The notes under the pieces are model-generated. The model was not told the origin of the DNA, made no database searches, and worked only from the letters and a program-made list of their open reading frames with translations. Positions 53,416 to 64,000 of a stretch of DNA of 64,000 bases are shown piece by piece. The translations under genes were made by a program, and so were the position numbers. Position 1 is the first letter of the stretch, and each line of letters begins with the position of its first letter. This DNA comes from Cladopsammia gracilis (lineage: Eukaryota; Cnidaria; Anthozoa; Scleractinia; Dendrophylliidae). The DNA lies in assembly GCA_022457155.1 (NCBI GenBank), contig JAJGOT010000242.1, positions 247,501-311,500 of the forward strand. Direction: 5' to 3'.

Positions 53416-56400
53416 TCAAGGTCTTACAGTATTTCTTTTAAATAGCCCGCTCAACAAAGACCGAGTGAAACTAGTCTGACTGACGTCTTTTTCGCAAAAA
53501 GGTTTGAATAATCTTAAAGAAGCTATATAAGCACAAAAAGATTAACCTGTCTTTATTCCGATTTGAATTTCAATTAGCTGTTTTTATGAAAGAAATGTCT
53601 AAAATGGTTGATTTTAATAAGCAACTGTTTGAATATCTAACCCTGTTACAAAAAATCAAAAAAAAAATCATCTCATAAAACTATAGAGCACCAAAAAACC
53701 AATTGGGCTTTATTCTGATTTCATTTTCAACTTCTTTCAGCTACAGTAGTCGTTGTTGACAAAAAATATCTACTTATACAACAGGAAATCATCCATCTTA
53801 GTTTTGTTCACTAAAATGCCTATTTCATAATTTATTAAGTTTCACTAATGGCAGCTCAAATATTAAAAATGTAGTTTTTTCTCATTAGTATGTGTAGCCG
53901 AGAAGTGTAATTTTCCACATTACTTACGACATGTTTATAGTACGCAAAGCGAAGTAAGGATGTTTAAATCCATAAGTTAAAGACTTTAAAGTAAATAATC
54001 AAAAGTGAGTTATTTTTTGGAGAGGAAAACACACTCCAGGCAAACGAAAGCCGGATATGAGTAAAAGCGTCGCGTGATTGCGAACTGTTGCATGTAAAAA
54101 TTGTGATGTGCTATTTTTAACAACGTGCAGTGTTACATCTAAAAGTAATATCACTCAGAAAATAGAATAGTCATAGTATATTATTTTCCTTATCGCGATT
54201 TCCAACTTTTCCTTAAGGGGACACCCAGACTGACTGTCGCTTTGACAAACAATACTTTTTTAAACAGACCATTAATTTCCTTCATCGATACATGCCCTGG
54301 TTACGCCCTAAACAACATGGTGAATAAAAAAGGTTTCGCCAGTTGATAAATTACACTGTGATATCCGTGACAAAGACTGCACACATAGCACATAGCACTA
54401 TGTGACAATAATAGAATTATTATGGTTGTGAACATGAACGCACAGTACGTACTAAACAAATCCGTCCAGGGTAGCAACTTGCGTAAATGATAACAAAATC
54501 TTCCTTTGATTACCACATTACTGTAGTTTAGTTTTCAATATTCGCGTAATTTCCTCAAGTATGTGCAAATAGACCTCACTTCGCAAAACATCAAACCCAT
54601 TTTGTCGTCTACAATTACGCTAAAAAGCTTTTGGGGAGATCTCCAGAGATTATTTAATAATTAAGTAATTCATAGTGATGTCAAACATTACAAGAAGTTG
54701 GAAAGAGTTTCGCCATATGAATTTAGACAGGAATATCATCTTTTAACATGCCGCTTATCAAATAAGCCATTTAGAGACAGATTGATTTGAGAGAAAAAAA
54801 ACATTTTGGAACATAAGCAGAGATTTAACAATCGGATTAGAAATCTTCAGGAGCGATCTTAAGGTCATAGATTTAAATAGTTGGAATGCCAGAGAATCCC
54901 TCAAAATTTGATAAGTAGATGAAAACCAAAAAAAATGAGAACTGTATGATTGAAAAAGGCTGCGAGATATAAACGTTACCTAAAAGGGAAAATATGAAGA
55001 AGTCGACAGAGTCAAAGAGGCTTAAAAAAGTGAACTGAATTCCCTCCCATTGAGTAATCTTGACTTTGATTTCTCTTTAATTAATTGAATTTCCCACTTC
55101 AATACCAAAGATGGCAAGACGGTTGTTGTTCGTTTTAGAGATTGAAAAAGTGAATATTTTAATGTTATATCCGCCGTTCGGATAGATTTGCATTTAGATA
55201 GCTATGTTAGCGGCTTGATTCACAAAAAGCCCGGAATTAAAATGGCCAAGTTATGACTACCATTCTCGCAGTGACAGGATGTACTAAAATGCAAAACCAT
55301 TAGAGACGTTTTGTTTTACTTAAAAACGTACTTTCGCGATAACGAATGTGCAAAACGAATGGTTGTGTATTAATTGTAAACTTCTACACACGTCGCAGGT
55401 GAATTGCACGATGGCTAATTTAGTTCACTTTTCCAAGCTGAAATTTTAAAACATCATTGTAAAATACCAAAAAAAAAAAACAACATTAAAAGTCTTAAAA
55501 TAAATGTTTCAAAACACGACCATGCATTTTGAAGGAAAACAGCGAGAAGATGCGATAAAGTGTCTTACATATTTTATACTGCCTGTGTTAGGGCAATTCC
55601 GGTCGCGTTTTGGTAGCCATGCTGTTCTTATCATATCTTAACGTGGATAAAAACAGACTGGTTTTTTCATATTGCACTTTGTTCGCGAAGAGAAATAACG
55701 AAGGCATTATTAAGTACTAAAACCTGGGCGGAGCAACTTCTCTTCCGTTTGCAGCATTTAGCACCAAAACAATTTTATTTTTTGGGGAGGCTGCATGGAT
55801 AAATCCGCGAAAAAATGCAATTCGTAAGAAAAATGTATACAACCCTGCCGTGTTCTAAATTACGGTCGAGGAAGTCACATTTATGTCAAACTGACAAGAT
55901 ACTAAAAATAGCGGCGATACTATCGGTTTACTCATTTGCTTGACGTACGTTTGATGAGTATGCTCATTTGCCAATTCGAATTGTGGGAACAAGCACATAT
56001 GCTAAATACTCATTGCTTTTCTACAGCGCTCACTGCCTCGAGTGGCACATCCAGCAAGCAACCTTCGTCAGCAGAGCTCTGATTAATTGAAGAATCGAAG
56101 CGAAATTTGCTCTGAAGAAGACATCGCTGCGAAAGCTTTCATCCCTTTAAGGTATGGTCATTACAATAGCGCCATTTGCAATTTCCATTTTTTTTTTGAA
56201 GACTGGTTAACACATGACACAAGCTTCCACTTAAATGCCGTGTCGTGCAATTACGGCACCGCAGCTTTTCAGTAAGCTTGTAGACTTAAAAACCCGTAGC
56301 TCGACGCCACCCTTGTGTTGAAAGATTTCACGGCTTCCTTTGCCATGTTTACGAAAATTTTCGTGACTCAGTACGAGCACTGACCAAAACACGAACACAT

Positions 56401-56951
56401 ATCAAATGCCTGGATGTTTAACACTTCATTTAGTCTTCCTTGCAACACAATCAACTTGTAACCGTTTTTGCCCATTTTCGACAGATGAATCAACGTGTAG
56501 CTTGGCCAGGTAAACTGAATTAAACAACGCAGTTTACTAAACAAACTCTCTTCAATTGAATTGAATGAGAAGAAGGTCAAGATCAAATGCTTTAGTTTCG
56601 GAATTTCCGTGAAATACTACCTACCACCCTTGCCACTTAAAAGCGCTATTAAAGGTAAAAGCGTGTTTTGTAATGGTAAACATGCATGTTTGCTGATGAG
56701 AATTTACATTAGAAGACACTTCTGTAAAGTAAACCTACCTAAACAAGGAGAATCGACGTAGTGCTAACTGTCTGTCAAGGCGAAGATTGGATTTCATGAA
56801 CCTCCCCTTATCGTATCTAACATCTTTTCTAATTTAGATTTTCATCAAGTGTATGTGCACACCGCATGACGAGTCGTGCACGGAAGAGTGGCAATTCACA
56901 CGAATATCGGCGAATTAATCGTGTAGGCTTTGTCTGCGTTCTTTGAAAACG
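53416..56951. other. Gene-free stretch
   Basis: AT-rich, unique-looking sequence. Frames up to 72 codons carry no family features, and no RNA gene or inverted-repeat element was found by eye. Confidence 0.4.
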
Positions 56952-57165
56952 TAACCCTTTATTTTCCAAGAGTGCCAAAAATCAAAATTCAAGAAAAATC
57001 TAAAATTTCATTTTGTAAAATAGCGAAAACCTAAAGGTACTGTGCAAAAAAAAGGTGTCATATTAACGGTTACACAGTCACCATAGGATTTCGACCACAA
57101 ATTCAAAAGTTAGAACTACACTACATGTGTCCATAATTGACTCCGGGAGTTTAAGGGTAAAGGGT
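56952..57165 (-). repeat. TTAACCCTTTCA-family unit
   Basis: Inverse orientation: it starts TAACCCTTTATTTTCCAAG and ends AATTGACTCCGGGAGT and TTAAGGGTAAAG. Internal blocks are as in the other copies. Confidence 0.75.
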
Positions 57166-57224
57166 GAGATAGCTGCGAGGCAAAATCTCAGCTGGAATCC
57201 TCAGCTGAATATGTTTCAAATCTG

Positions 57225-57411
57225 TAGCCTGCGTAGCAATAGTTTCGTTTTCCTAGAGCCACAGAGGCGCGCGCGTAAAGGAACGGGGCATGTGAAAAGG
57301 AGTAAAAAAAAAAACCCTCACACTTTTTTTTTTTTTTTGCTTCTTTTCGCCAATCCTTTACGCGCGCGCCTCTGTGGCTCTAGGAAAAGGAAACGATTGC
57401 TACGCAAACTA
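57225..57411. mobile_element. MULE-like fold-back MITE with 9-bp duplication
   Basis: The ends TAGCCTGCGTAGCAAT and ATTGCTACGCAAACTA are inverted. The arms continue through CTAGAGCCACAGAGGCGCGC. TCAAATCTG stands on both sides (57216-57224, 57412-57420). A 9-bp duplication is typical of Mutator-like elements. The centre holds A- and T-runs. Confidence 0.85.
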
Positions 57412-57747
57412 TCAAATCTGTTATTAACGCATTATGTTAGATTAAAAGAGCACATAGAGGGAAATGCTTTCTTTGACCTCTTGTTTTCAGAGCTGAAGGA
57501 ACAATTGTATAGACCATCTGTTTTTCTTTGTAAAAAAGCTTGATGAAATATCCGAATTGATGTTTGAACTCTGCGGTTGTACAGTTTTCATCTTGGGAAT
57601 AACTGCAGCCGATTTAGATATTCTTCTCTGAAAATATCACATTTCCGCTGAACTGAAATATGGTCCCATTTTGCCCATGCGCGCGAGACTGAATAAATGT
57701 AAATATTTCATTTTGTTTTCGCTTCCCTTCAAGAAGATTCGAAATTA

Positions 57748-57880
57748 ACCATTTCACTCACAGAGTCAATAATGGAGACGTGTAGTGCAGTTCTTACGTT
57801 TGAGTCTTTCGACGAAATCTTATAGTTGGGTTTTTTCTTGAATTTTAATTTTTGGTATTCTTGAGATTGAAAAGGTTTAA
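57748..57880 (+). repeat. TTAACCCTTTCA-family unit, short copy
   Basis: It begins TTAACCATTTCACTCACAG and ends GAGATTGAAAAGGTTTAAA. It has lost the middle ACCATTCAAATG blocks. Confidence 0.7.
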
Positions 57881-59577
57881 ATTTGTATACGATCAGATCC
57901 CAAAGGGCAAAGAATTGAATGCAAAAGGCTTAATCCAAACATGACCTTTCCGTATGAAAAACTGTTAGAATTGAGGAGCAACAAAATTCTGAGAGGTTGT
58001 AATCGTAGTAAACGAAATAAACGAAATAAACACAATGCAACAACAGAGAAGACGAAACACAATTCAACGCGAAGAATTGAATTTAAACATCGTGCACAAA
58101 TTCGCATTTTGGTCCCAATTATGTTATTTGTGGGCAAGATTTTTTTTTTTTCATTGAGATGGACCCATCACGCGAGATGCATAATTTGAAAGGAGCTAGT
58201 CTCCCAAATTGTAACTGAAAAACATGCAATGGCAAAACACACAATTCATGATGAGTTCAGTGCGATAGCAAGTTATTTGTTACGAAATACATTGTTGGCC
58301 TATTTTTTTTTTTATAATTCAAAACAAACATGCCCAAAGACATGGTTGTGCTGCCTTAAAAATGTTATCATAACAAAACTCCTCTACCGGAAATAGTGCT
58401 ATTTTTTACCGCTGAATCCATATGCAACTGAAAAATGGCCCTTTAAATTGTGCGCGCATAATTGATGCAGGGCATGTATATATTGCAAAAAAAAAAAAAA
58501 TCGGCGGCAAGAAGTCGTGTACCGCCTGTATATCTTATACTAAAGCAAACATTGTAGTGAAGTTCTTACGAACCGCACTTCTAGCGATGCAAAGAAAAAC
58601 GAAAGAAAACCACTCCGAGATTGATTATATCTATTAAACACAGATGGCCAATGTTGTTTTGCCTGTAAACTAATAAGAAATTTGCTCGAAGTCCAAGCGA
58701 TAAATGTGACCGATCGCGCGGAAGATACCAGCCAAACGTCAGTTTTGTGTAAACTTGTGCACATTTTACGAAAAGTGATTTGATTTCAAAAAGCATCAAA
58801 GAAGTTAATTTCTAAGATTGGATTTATAATAAAATTACTGATGCGGCGAAAATAATACGGCATTGATTCTTTCATCGCGAAATGAAAATATAATCAATTT
58901 TGTGTTTGTATTTCGAGATGGCCATGAAGTGAAATTTGAAAAGTCTACCGTTTCTTCACATACAATTCCGCCCCCTGAAATCATCAGATAAGATGCGAAG
59001 TTCTGATTCATGCATGTTGGAATAATAAACTTCTTTATTTTCTGCCATGAACAGATTTTCCCGCGATAATATAAAGCCAATTAGAGGGTGGAATCAGTGG
59101 TGTAAACTCCTTCTTCGATCAAGGTAAGAAATCCTGCACTTTACAATGCTAGCTCGTTCACCACGAGTATTAAATCCGAATCTCTGGAGCCAAACCATGA
59201 GAAAAATTAACGTGGCTCTTACTTTTGAGTGTCTGGGGGGAAAAACCTTTGGTTTGTATTTGACTGTTCAATGAAAGCTTTTCAATGGTACTTTCAAGTG
59301 ATATTGTTTTCGTTTTTCAATGTCTTGCAAAGTAGGACTTATGAGCAATTTCGAATGTGACTTCGTGAAGGAAATATTTATTGCATGCACGACGTAAACA
59401 GTTCATAATGGCAAAACGCGAGTAATTGATCCCTTTGTTCAATGGATAATTGCTCTCATGATTCCTTAGCTTTTGTTTCTCATTGTAAAGTGACTTACGT
59501 TGATGAAAAAATTAACATGAAAACACATTATTCTCTCGACAGCATCTCGAGCGCACTCCAGAAGGGCTGCAGTGAAA
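57881..59577. other. Upstream region of the GPCR gene, no other gene
   Basis: It contains another unit of the TTAACCCTTTCA family (about 59165-59345, diverged). A pyrimidine-rich tract ending CTCTCGACAG at 59531-59540 could be the splice acceptor of an intron in the 5' UTR of the receptor gene. No TATA box or other core promoter can be assigned. Confidence 0.4.
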
Positions 59578-60744
59578 ATGTCCGGGAACAGTACTAATAT
59601 CACTGCCACGCCGTCAAAATCGGCCCAAATCATCGCTTCAGCGACTTTTAACACGATTGTCATGTTGCTAACGATCGCAGGAAACGTCCTTGTCTGCTTC
59701 AGTGTGTATTATTTCCCGCGTCTTCGAAGGCCGACTAACTATCTGATCGTTTCCCTGGCCGTCAGTGATCTGTTTGTGGGTACATTATCTCTTCCGTTTA
59801 GGATCGCACAAACTGTCAACGGCGAGAAGTTTCCGACAGGATTGGGCACCGCGGGCTGTCAATACTGGATATGGATCGATAATCTCTGCAGTGGTGCCTC
59901 TATACTTAACCTTGTTGGTATCAGCATCGATCGTTTGCTAGCGGTGAAATGGCCGCTCAGTTACCATGAAAACATGACTACTAAGCGAGCCTTTTTGGTC
60001 ATCGTCTTTGTCTGGGTGTACGCGCTACTAGTTGCCTCCCTTTCGTTTGTGAAGTGGGGCGGAAAAGAAACGATCGTGATTGACTCGGATAACCCGCAGT
60101 GCTCCATTAAAACGGAGGTTTACATCACCATCGTGGCATTCGCCGCGTTCTTCGTCCCACTCGCCGTTCTGGTGTTCAACTATGCCCTGGTGCTCAAGAT
60201 TGCCATCGGTCACGCTCGACAGGTGCAAAAGGATAAAGACGCTATCGCGGTAAACTTCAGGTCTGAGCGAGACGCAACCGAGGAGACCAGTGGAATCGCC
60301 AGTTCTCCGACATCGAGCGTCAAGGCCATATCAATAGGAAAGCGAAGCTGTGACCGCTTGACTGACAGCCATAAGCCCCGCAGATCATCAGGCCTGCAGA
60401 TCATGAAACAGCTTAAGGCAACCAAGACACTGGCAATTGTGGTAGGAGTGTTCATCCTTTCGTGGTTTCCATTTTTTGTCATTTTTGTCACGTTTCAGTA
60501 CTGCGATGACTGCTTCTCGCCAGACAAGATTCCACTACAACTCAAAACCGCCATAGTCATAATCTTTATCTACGTTTTGCCCGTGAGCAACTCAGCGGCA
60601 AATCCGATTATTTATACATGCTTCAACAGAGAATTTCGCACTGCATTTGTACGAGTCCTTTACAAAATCTCGCGGAAATCGGACGCTAAGTACTTGGCAA
60701 AAGCAAACGGTCACTTGGATACAACATATTCTAATTACTCGTAA
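59578..60744 (+). CDS. Class A GPCR, biogenic-amine-receptor-like
   Basis: An intact single-exon frame of 388 codons. Seven membrane segments are clear, with the class A landmarks: N36 (TM1), D64 in LAVSDLF (TM2), C94 pairing with C175 in loop 2, W146 (TM4), P194 and Y202 (TM5), W296 and P298 in FILSWFPFF (TM6), and NPIIY at 342-346 (TM7). D101 is at the position (3.32) that binds the amine in aminergic receptors, and CSGASILNLVGISIDR and NSAANPIIYTCFNREFR are typical of that group. The usual DRY is DRL (118-120), and the TM5 serines of catecholamine receptors are absent (V, A), so the ligand is open. NST and NIT near the N-terminus are glycosylation sites. Loop 3 is long (about 207-278). The ATG at 59578 is the first methionine; an in-frame GTG lies six bases upstream. 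It is a plasma-membrane receptor coupling to G proteins by family. Confidence 0.93.
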   Translation: MSGNSTNITATPSKSAQIIASATFNTIVMLLTIAGNVLVCFSVYYFPRLRRPTNYLIVSLAVSDLFVGTLSLPFRIAQTVNGEKFPTGLGTAGCQYWIWIDNLCSGASILNLVGISIDRLLAVKWPLSYHENMTTKRAFLVIVFVWVYALLVASLSFVKWGGKETIVIDSDNPQCSIKTEVYITIVAFAAFFVPLAVLVFNYALVLKIAIGHARQVQKDKDAIAVNFRSERDATEETSGIASSPTSSVKAISIGKRSCDRLTDSHKPRRSSGLQIMKQLKATKTLAIVVGVFILSWFPFFVIFVTFQYCDDCFSPDKIPLQLKTAIVIIFIYVLPVSNSAANPIIYTCFNREFRTAFVRVLYKISRKSDAKYLAKANGHLDTTYSNYS

Positions 60745-61987
60745 GCCTAGTAGAAAAAAAGATAAGACTTTAATCTTTTATTTTCAGACCTTTTAAACAT
60801 AGAGATAACGTAGCAAAAGTCATCTTTTCTGATTCTCGAGAAATTATTTACGTATTGCATTTCTATTATTTCTGTTGCTCCTGCTGTCAGAGCGAAAGAG
60901 ACATAACGGCACAGATTCATTTGTTGTTCATGCAGATTTCATTATCACATTATCCCCTGCATAAATATGATTAAGTTTGAATAGAGAACGTAAACACACG
61001 CAAAAATGTCAAGCCTTTCCTTAGGAAAATAGAGTTGTCAAGTATTCCATAGATTTATAAAATACAGTATAATATTGTGTGCTATGCAATGATGACAAAT
61101 TCAATGACGAATAGAACCAAGCAATTAGCGTTCTTAATCATTTTCTCAAGACAACAGAATCCCTGGAGTTCTAAAGATTTAACATTTGTTAATTACACGA
61201 AACATCCTTTTCTAAGCTTTGTCTTGCTGTCCAGTTTATGATTACTACATTAAAACCGAATAGAGTTCCGCAAACAAAACGCATTTCGGGTGTTTGATTT
61301 TCACAACGGAAATCATAGGTTTCTCTTTGTTTACTTTTAAGTTCTTAGTGCGTGTGTAATTGTATTATGCGCTATCACTGTTGTTTCAGAAAGTATTTGC
61401 GTAAAGTAAAGTACGCGCTTAAAGTTATCTTATTAAAAAACCGAATATAATTAACGCAAGGCCAAATTAACCGCGCAAGACTCAAATCTAATAAAATGTT
61501 TGCTTCCTTTCGTTCACTGCTGACTGAGTTTGGCTTTTTCGGAGTTTAGTTATGTATCCCTGGGTTGCAAGCTTCGCATCTTGAAAAACATTTCTTTAAA
61601 ATATATATATCTCAGAAACACAAAACACAGCATGATGCAGTTATCCCATTAACAGATAGCACTTAGAGCAACCATGCAGAGAGACAAATCAGTTCGCCAT
61701 GAAACGTGCGATTACAGCTAACAACCTGTACTAATAATAAATGTTAAGTCTAGACCGACGATCCAAGGCTGTTTACTAATCAGTCCGATTACCTGAACAT
61801 GCACAGTTACTTTTGCTTAAATGGTTTTTTCAACGGACATATAGATTGCCTTGGCGTCACACAACGCTGTTTAAGTCTCTTACTTCTATAGTCGATTGTA
61901 GTTTTTACTTTCTTGAAATATCGGTATTCTTTTATATTCTTAATTATCCACTGAAGCACACAGTGTTAATGAGTTATCGTTTTATTT
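60745..61987. other. 3' flank of the GPCR gene, no other gene
   Basis: This probably includes the receptor's 3' UTR. No gene, RNA or repeat is recognised. A perfect polyadenylation signal is not evident near the stop; AATAAA occurs at about 61736. Confidence 0.4.
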
Positions 61988-62097
61988 TAGAGCGATTTTC
62001 AATGGAGTGTCAAAAGTAATTTCGCAATTGCTTTGGTTTTGCATTCCTGCGGCTTGTGGATCTCGCGCCACCTTTTCAACCAATCATATTATAAAGT

Positions 62098-62708
62098 CCC
62101 GGCGTATCCAATCGAACAAAATCGAACCAAAAATCAATCGAACCCAATCGAACACCAATCGTTCGATTGGGTTCGGTAATCGAACAAAATCGAACATCTA
62201 TTTTGCTGTGAGTTCGATTTTCGAACCAATCGAACACAATCGAACACAATCAAACTCAATCGGATTCGATTTTGTTCGGAATCCATGTCTTGATAAGAAA
62301 ATCACGCAGAACTAATCATAATCAACTTTTATTGAATGGAATAAATAGATAAACGTCCAAATATCTAACTGAATGTCAATGTTTAGTAATATATATTTTG
62401 TAGCAGAGCCGGTGCACCGTACAATATGTTCGCAGTATAAACAGACAGGAGTTCGGTAATCGAACGTTCGATTGAGTTCGATTGATAGTTGTTCGATAAT
62501 CGAACGTTCGATTGAGTTCGATGGTTGGTTGTTCGGTAATCGAACGTTCGATTGGGTTCGATTGTTCACTGTTCGGTAATCGAACGTTCGATTTTGTTCG
62601 ATTGACCAAATTTTATTGTGAGTTCGATTTCGTTCGATTACCGAACCCAATCGAACGATTGGTGTTCGATTAGGTTCGATTACCGAACGTTCGATTGGAT
62701 ACGCCGGG
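62098..62708. mobile_element. Fold-back MITE made of AATCGAAC motifs
   Basis: The ends CCCGGCGTATCCAATCGAAC and GTTCGATTGGATACGCCGGG are perfect inverted repeats, flanked by TAAAGT on both sides. The octamer-like AATCGAAC/GTTCGATT occurs more than 25 times, in both orientations, in two arrays around a unique centre (about 62310-62450). Open frames across it (NRTQSN-type peptides) are by-products. Confidence 0.88.
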
Positions 62709-62793
62709 TAAAGTAAAACCAAAACCAACTGTGACCTGTTTGCACGCGTTTTTCCCCGCTTGGCGCCAGCGACATGTATTTCCTTTGAGTTCT

Positions 62794-62940
62794 GGCCCCG
62801 CTTGTTCAAAATGTGGATAGCGCTATCCACCGGATAAATCCCTATCCAGTGGACAGGCATTAACAAAACCAATTGTGTTATCCACTGGATAGTGTTTTAT
62901 CCGGTGAATAACGCTATCCACCTTTTGAACAACTGGGGCC
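62794..62940. mobile_element. MITE with GGCCCC / GTTGTTCAAAAGGTGG ends
   Basis: The ends GGCCCCGCTTGTTCAAAATG and the complement of GAACAACTGGGGCC are inverted. The arms continue with GGATAGCGCTATCCACCGGA, itself palindromic, and TATCCACTGGATAG. It is 147 bp, inserted into the MITE of 61988-63033. Confidence 0.85.
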
Positions 62941-63226
62941 TGATTGGTTCATTGGATTGTCTGCGTCTGTTACGATTGTCCACAGCAATTACTTTGGTTT
63001 TGGTTTTATGATACCCAATTGAATACCGCTCTAAAATAATTTGAGGTTTTGGGCAAACGAGGTCAGAAAAAGTTTTTAACTATTGATTCGGATTTTGAAA
63101 TGTAATTTAGTTCTCCTCAATCATTAGCCTAACAGCAGCTGTTGTAGATATCATTCATTTTCACAAGTTAGTTACAAAGAGCGTTGTGTAATTACAGGGC
63201 TTTTTTAATTGTCTTTGCCTTAGTTT

Positions 63227-63505
63227 TAGAGCAGTTTTCAATTGAGTGTCGAAAGTAATTAATTACACAATTGCTTTGGTTTTGCATTGCTACGCTTTGT
63301 GATTGGCTAAAAAATCTCGCGCCACTTTTTCGACCAATCAGAAGTAAAACCAAAACCAATCGTGACTTGCTCGCACGCGTTTTCCCGCGCTTGGCGCCGC
63401 CGACATGTAATTGCTTCGAGCTCTAATTGGTTCATTGGATTGTTTACGACTGCTGTGATTGGTCAGAGTAATTACTTCGGTTTTGGTTTTACGACAACTG
63501 TTCTA
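63227..63505. mobile_element. TAGAGCAGTTTTCAATTG-family MITE, copy 3
   Basis: The left end is TAGAGCAGTTTTCAATTGAG. The right end is shortened (ACGACAACTGTTCTA) by a deletion of about ten bases. The internal part is collinear with copy 1 in inverse orientation, and lies only 193 bp from copy 2. Confidence 0.87.
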
Positions 63506-64000
63506 ACATAATGATCGGTGAATTGTTTAGCCTCGATAACATTTTAAAATATTCATAACTTATTTCTTTGGGCGGAAAACCTGTACATATATACATAGCA
63601 GTACGTTTTGATTTTCGCTGCAGTGATCAGCTTTGAAGCCTAAGTGATTTTTAAGCGATTTTTAACGACTTTTACAAGACGAGACTAGAAAATTTTAAGA
63701 ACCAATTATAACTATGGCTGGAAATAAGTGAAAACTCTTTACCGAAGCAAGGGAAAACTTGAAGCAGAAACGTGTAAGCTGTTTAAAGCGCAAGATGAAC
63801 GCGGGAAAGGACGATTGGCTGTCAAGTTTATTTCAACCATCTGATTGGAAAACAAACTTCACGATGATTTGTTAAAGCACGCTGCATGTTGCGCAAGATT
63901 TAACCCAACATTTGACGAAAGGTGAAAGAAAGCCGCTCTAAAACAAAATTTTTAATTGTCATAATAAATAACCTATAGTTTCATGAATCAAACAAGGATA
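63506..64000. other. No gene recognised
   Basis: An ATG at 63714 is followed by only five codons before a stop. The downstream frame (KLFTEARENLKQKR, KRKMNAGKDDWLSSLFQPSD) has some coding look, but a stop and no further support. It may be the decayed start of a gene continuing right of the window. Confidence 0.3.

Larger units (their letters stand above)
61988..63033. mobile_element. TAGAGCAGTTTTCAATTG-family MITE, copy 2, holding two nested MITEs
   Basis: The left end TAGAGCGATTTTCAATGGAG and right end CAATTGAATACCGCTCTA match copy 1 at 26362-26651. Between them lie two insertions: 62098-62708 and 62794-62940. Removing both gives a sequence of about 288 bp collinear with copies 1 and 3. Order of events: this MITE first, then the two others. 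Confidence 0.88.

Noticed and set aside
54301..54516. Possible membrane-protein exon on the minus strand
   Set aside because: Hydrophobic, but codon use and flanks show no splice sites and no family was recognised.
60028..60491. Minus-strand frames opposite the GPCR
   Set aside because: Shadows of the receptor gene in another frame.
62007..62872. Long open frames on both strands with NRTQSN and IERNRT peptides
   Set aside because: They follow the AATCGAAC arrays of a MITE. Both strands are open because of the motif, not because of coding.

Overview
The window looks like animal nuclear DNA from an anthozoan cnidarian, probably a stony coral. This is inferred from AT-rich, gene-poor sequence with no operons, a single-exon class A GPCR, a THAP-type zinc finger remnant, a tRNA-derived SINE, and repeat families I recognise from coral genomes. 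Only one intact protein-coding gene is convincing: a biogenic-amine-receptor-like GPCR at 59578-60744 (+). Nearly everything else is transposon sequence in various states of decay.

Layout. 1-9.6 kb: low-complexity DNA, a large palindrome (1.8-2.1 kb), short palindromes, and MITEs, including one element (6412-8499) nested inside an older one. 9.6-24.6 kb: a series of fold-back MITEs, several with clear target-site duplications, a pogo/Tigger-like MITE (20399-21218) and one copy of a 1.2-kb repeat whose inverted partner lies at 42.3-43.5 kb. 24.65-33.07 kb: the most informative region, a decayed Polinton/adintovirus-like element. On the minus strand it has a fibre-like protein with a collagen-like segment, an adenain-like cysteine protease, a small basic virion-type protein, a capsid-type protein and a conserved element protein. 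On the plus strand it has a small cysteine-motif protein, a PLA2-domain protein and a DDE integrase. Every reading frame is broken, and seven unrelated short repeats have inserted into it. No protein-primed DNA polymerase B or packaging ATPase was found.

33-49 kb: direct-repeat pairs, a 5S rRNA-derived segment (38.62-38.74 kb), a tRNA-derived SINE split by later insertions (39.6-41.1 kb), an 8-bp-TSD element carrying a tRNA-like segment, a possible terminal exon next to a transposon (42.05-42.19 kb), and a THAP pseudogene (48.9-49.1 kb). 49-59 kb: a 143-bp tandem repeat and many copies of a repeat family with ends like TTAACCCTTTCA. 59.6-60.7 kb: the GPCR. 61.9-63.5 kb: two neighbouring copies of one MITE family, the first holding two further nested MITEs, one of them built of AATCGAAC motifs.

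The genes do not form a working pathway together. The GPCR is a host gene. The Polinton genes once formed a virion and integration module and are now a fossil. All calls come from reading the sequence and from remembered family features; no search was run.
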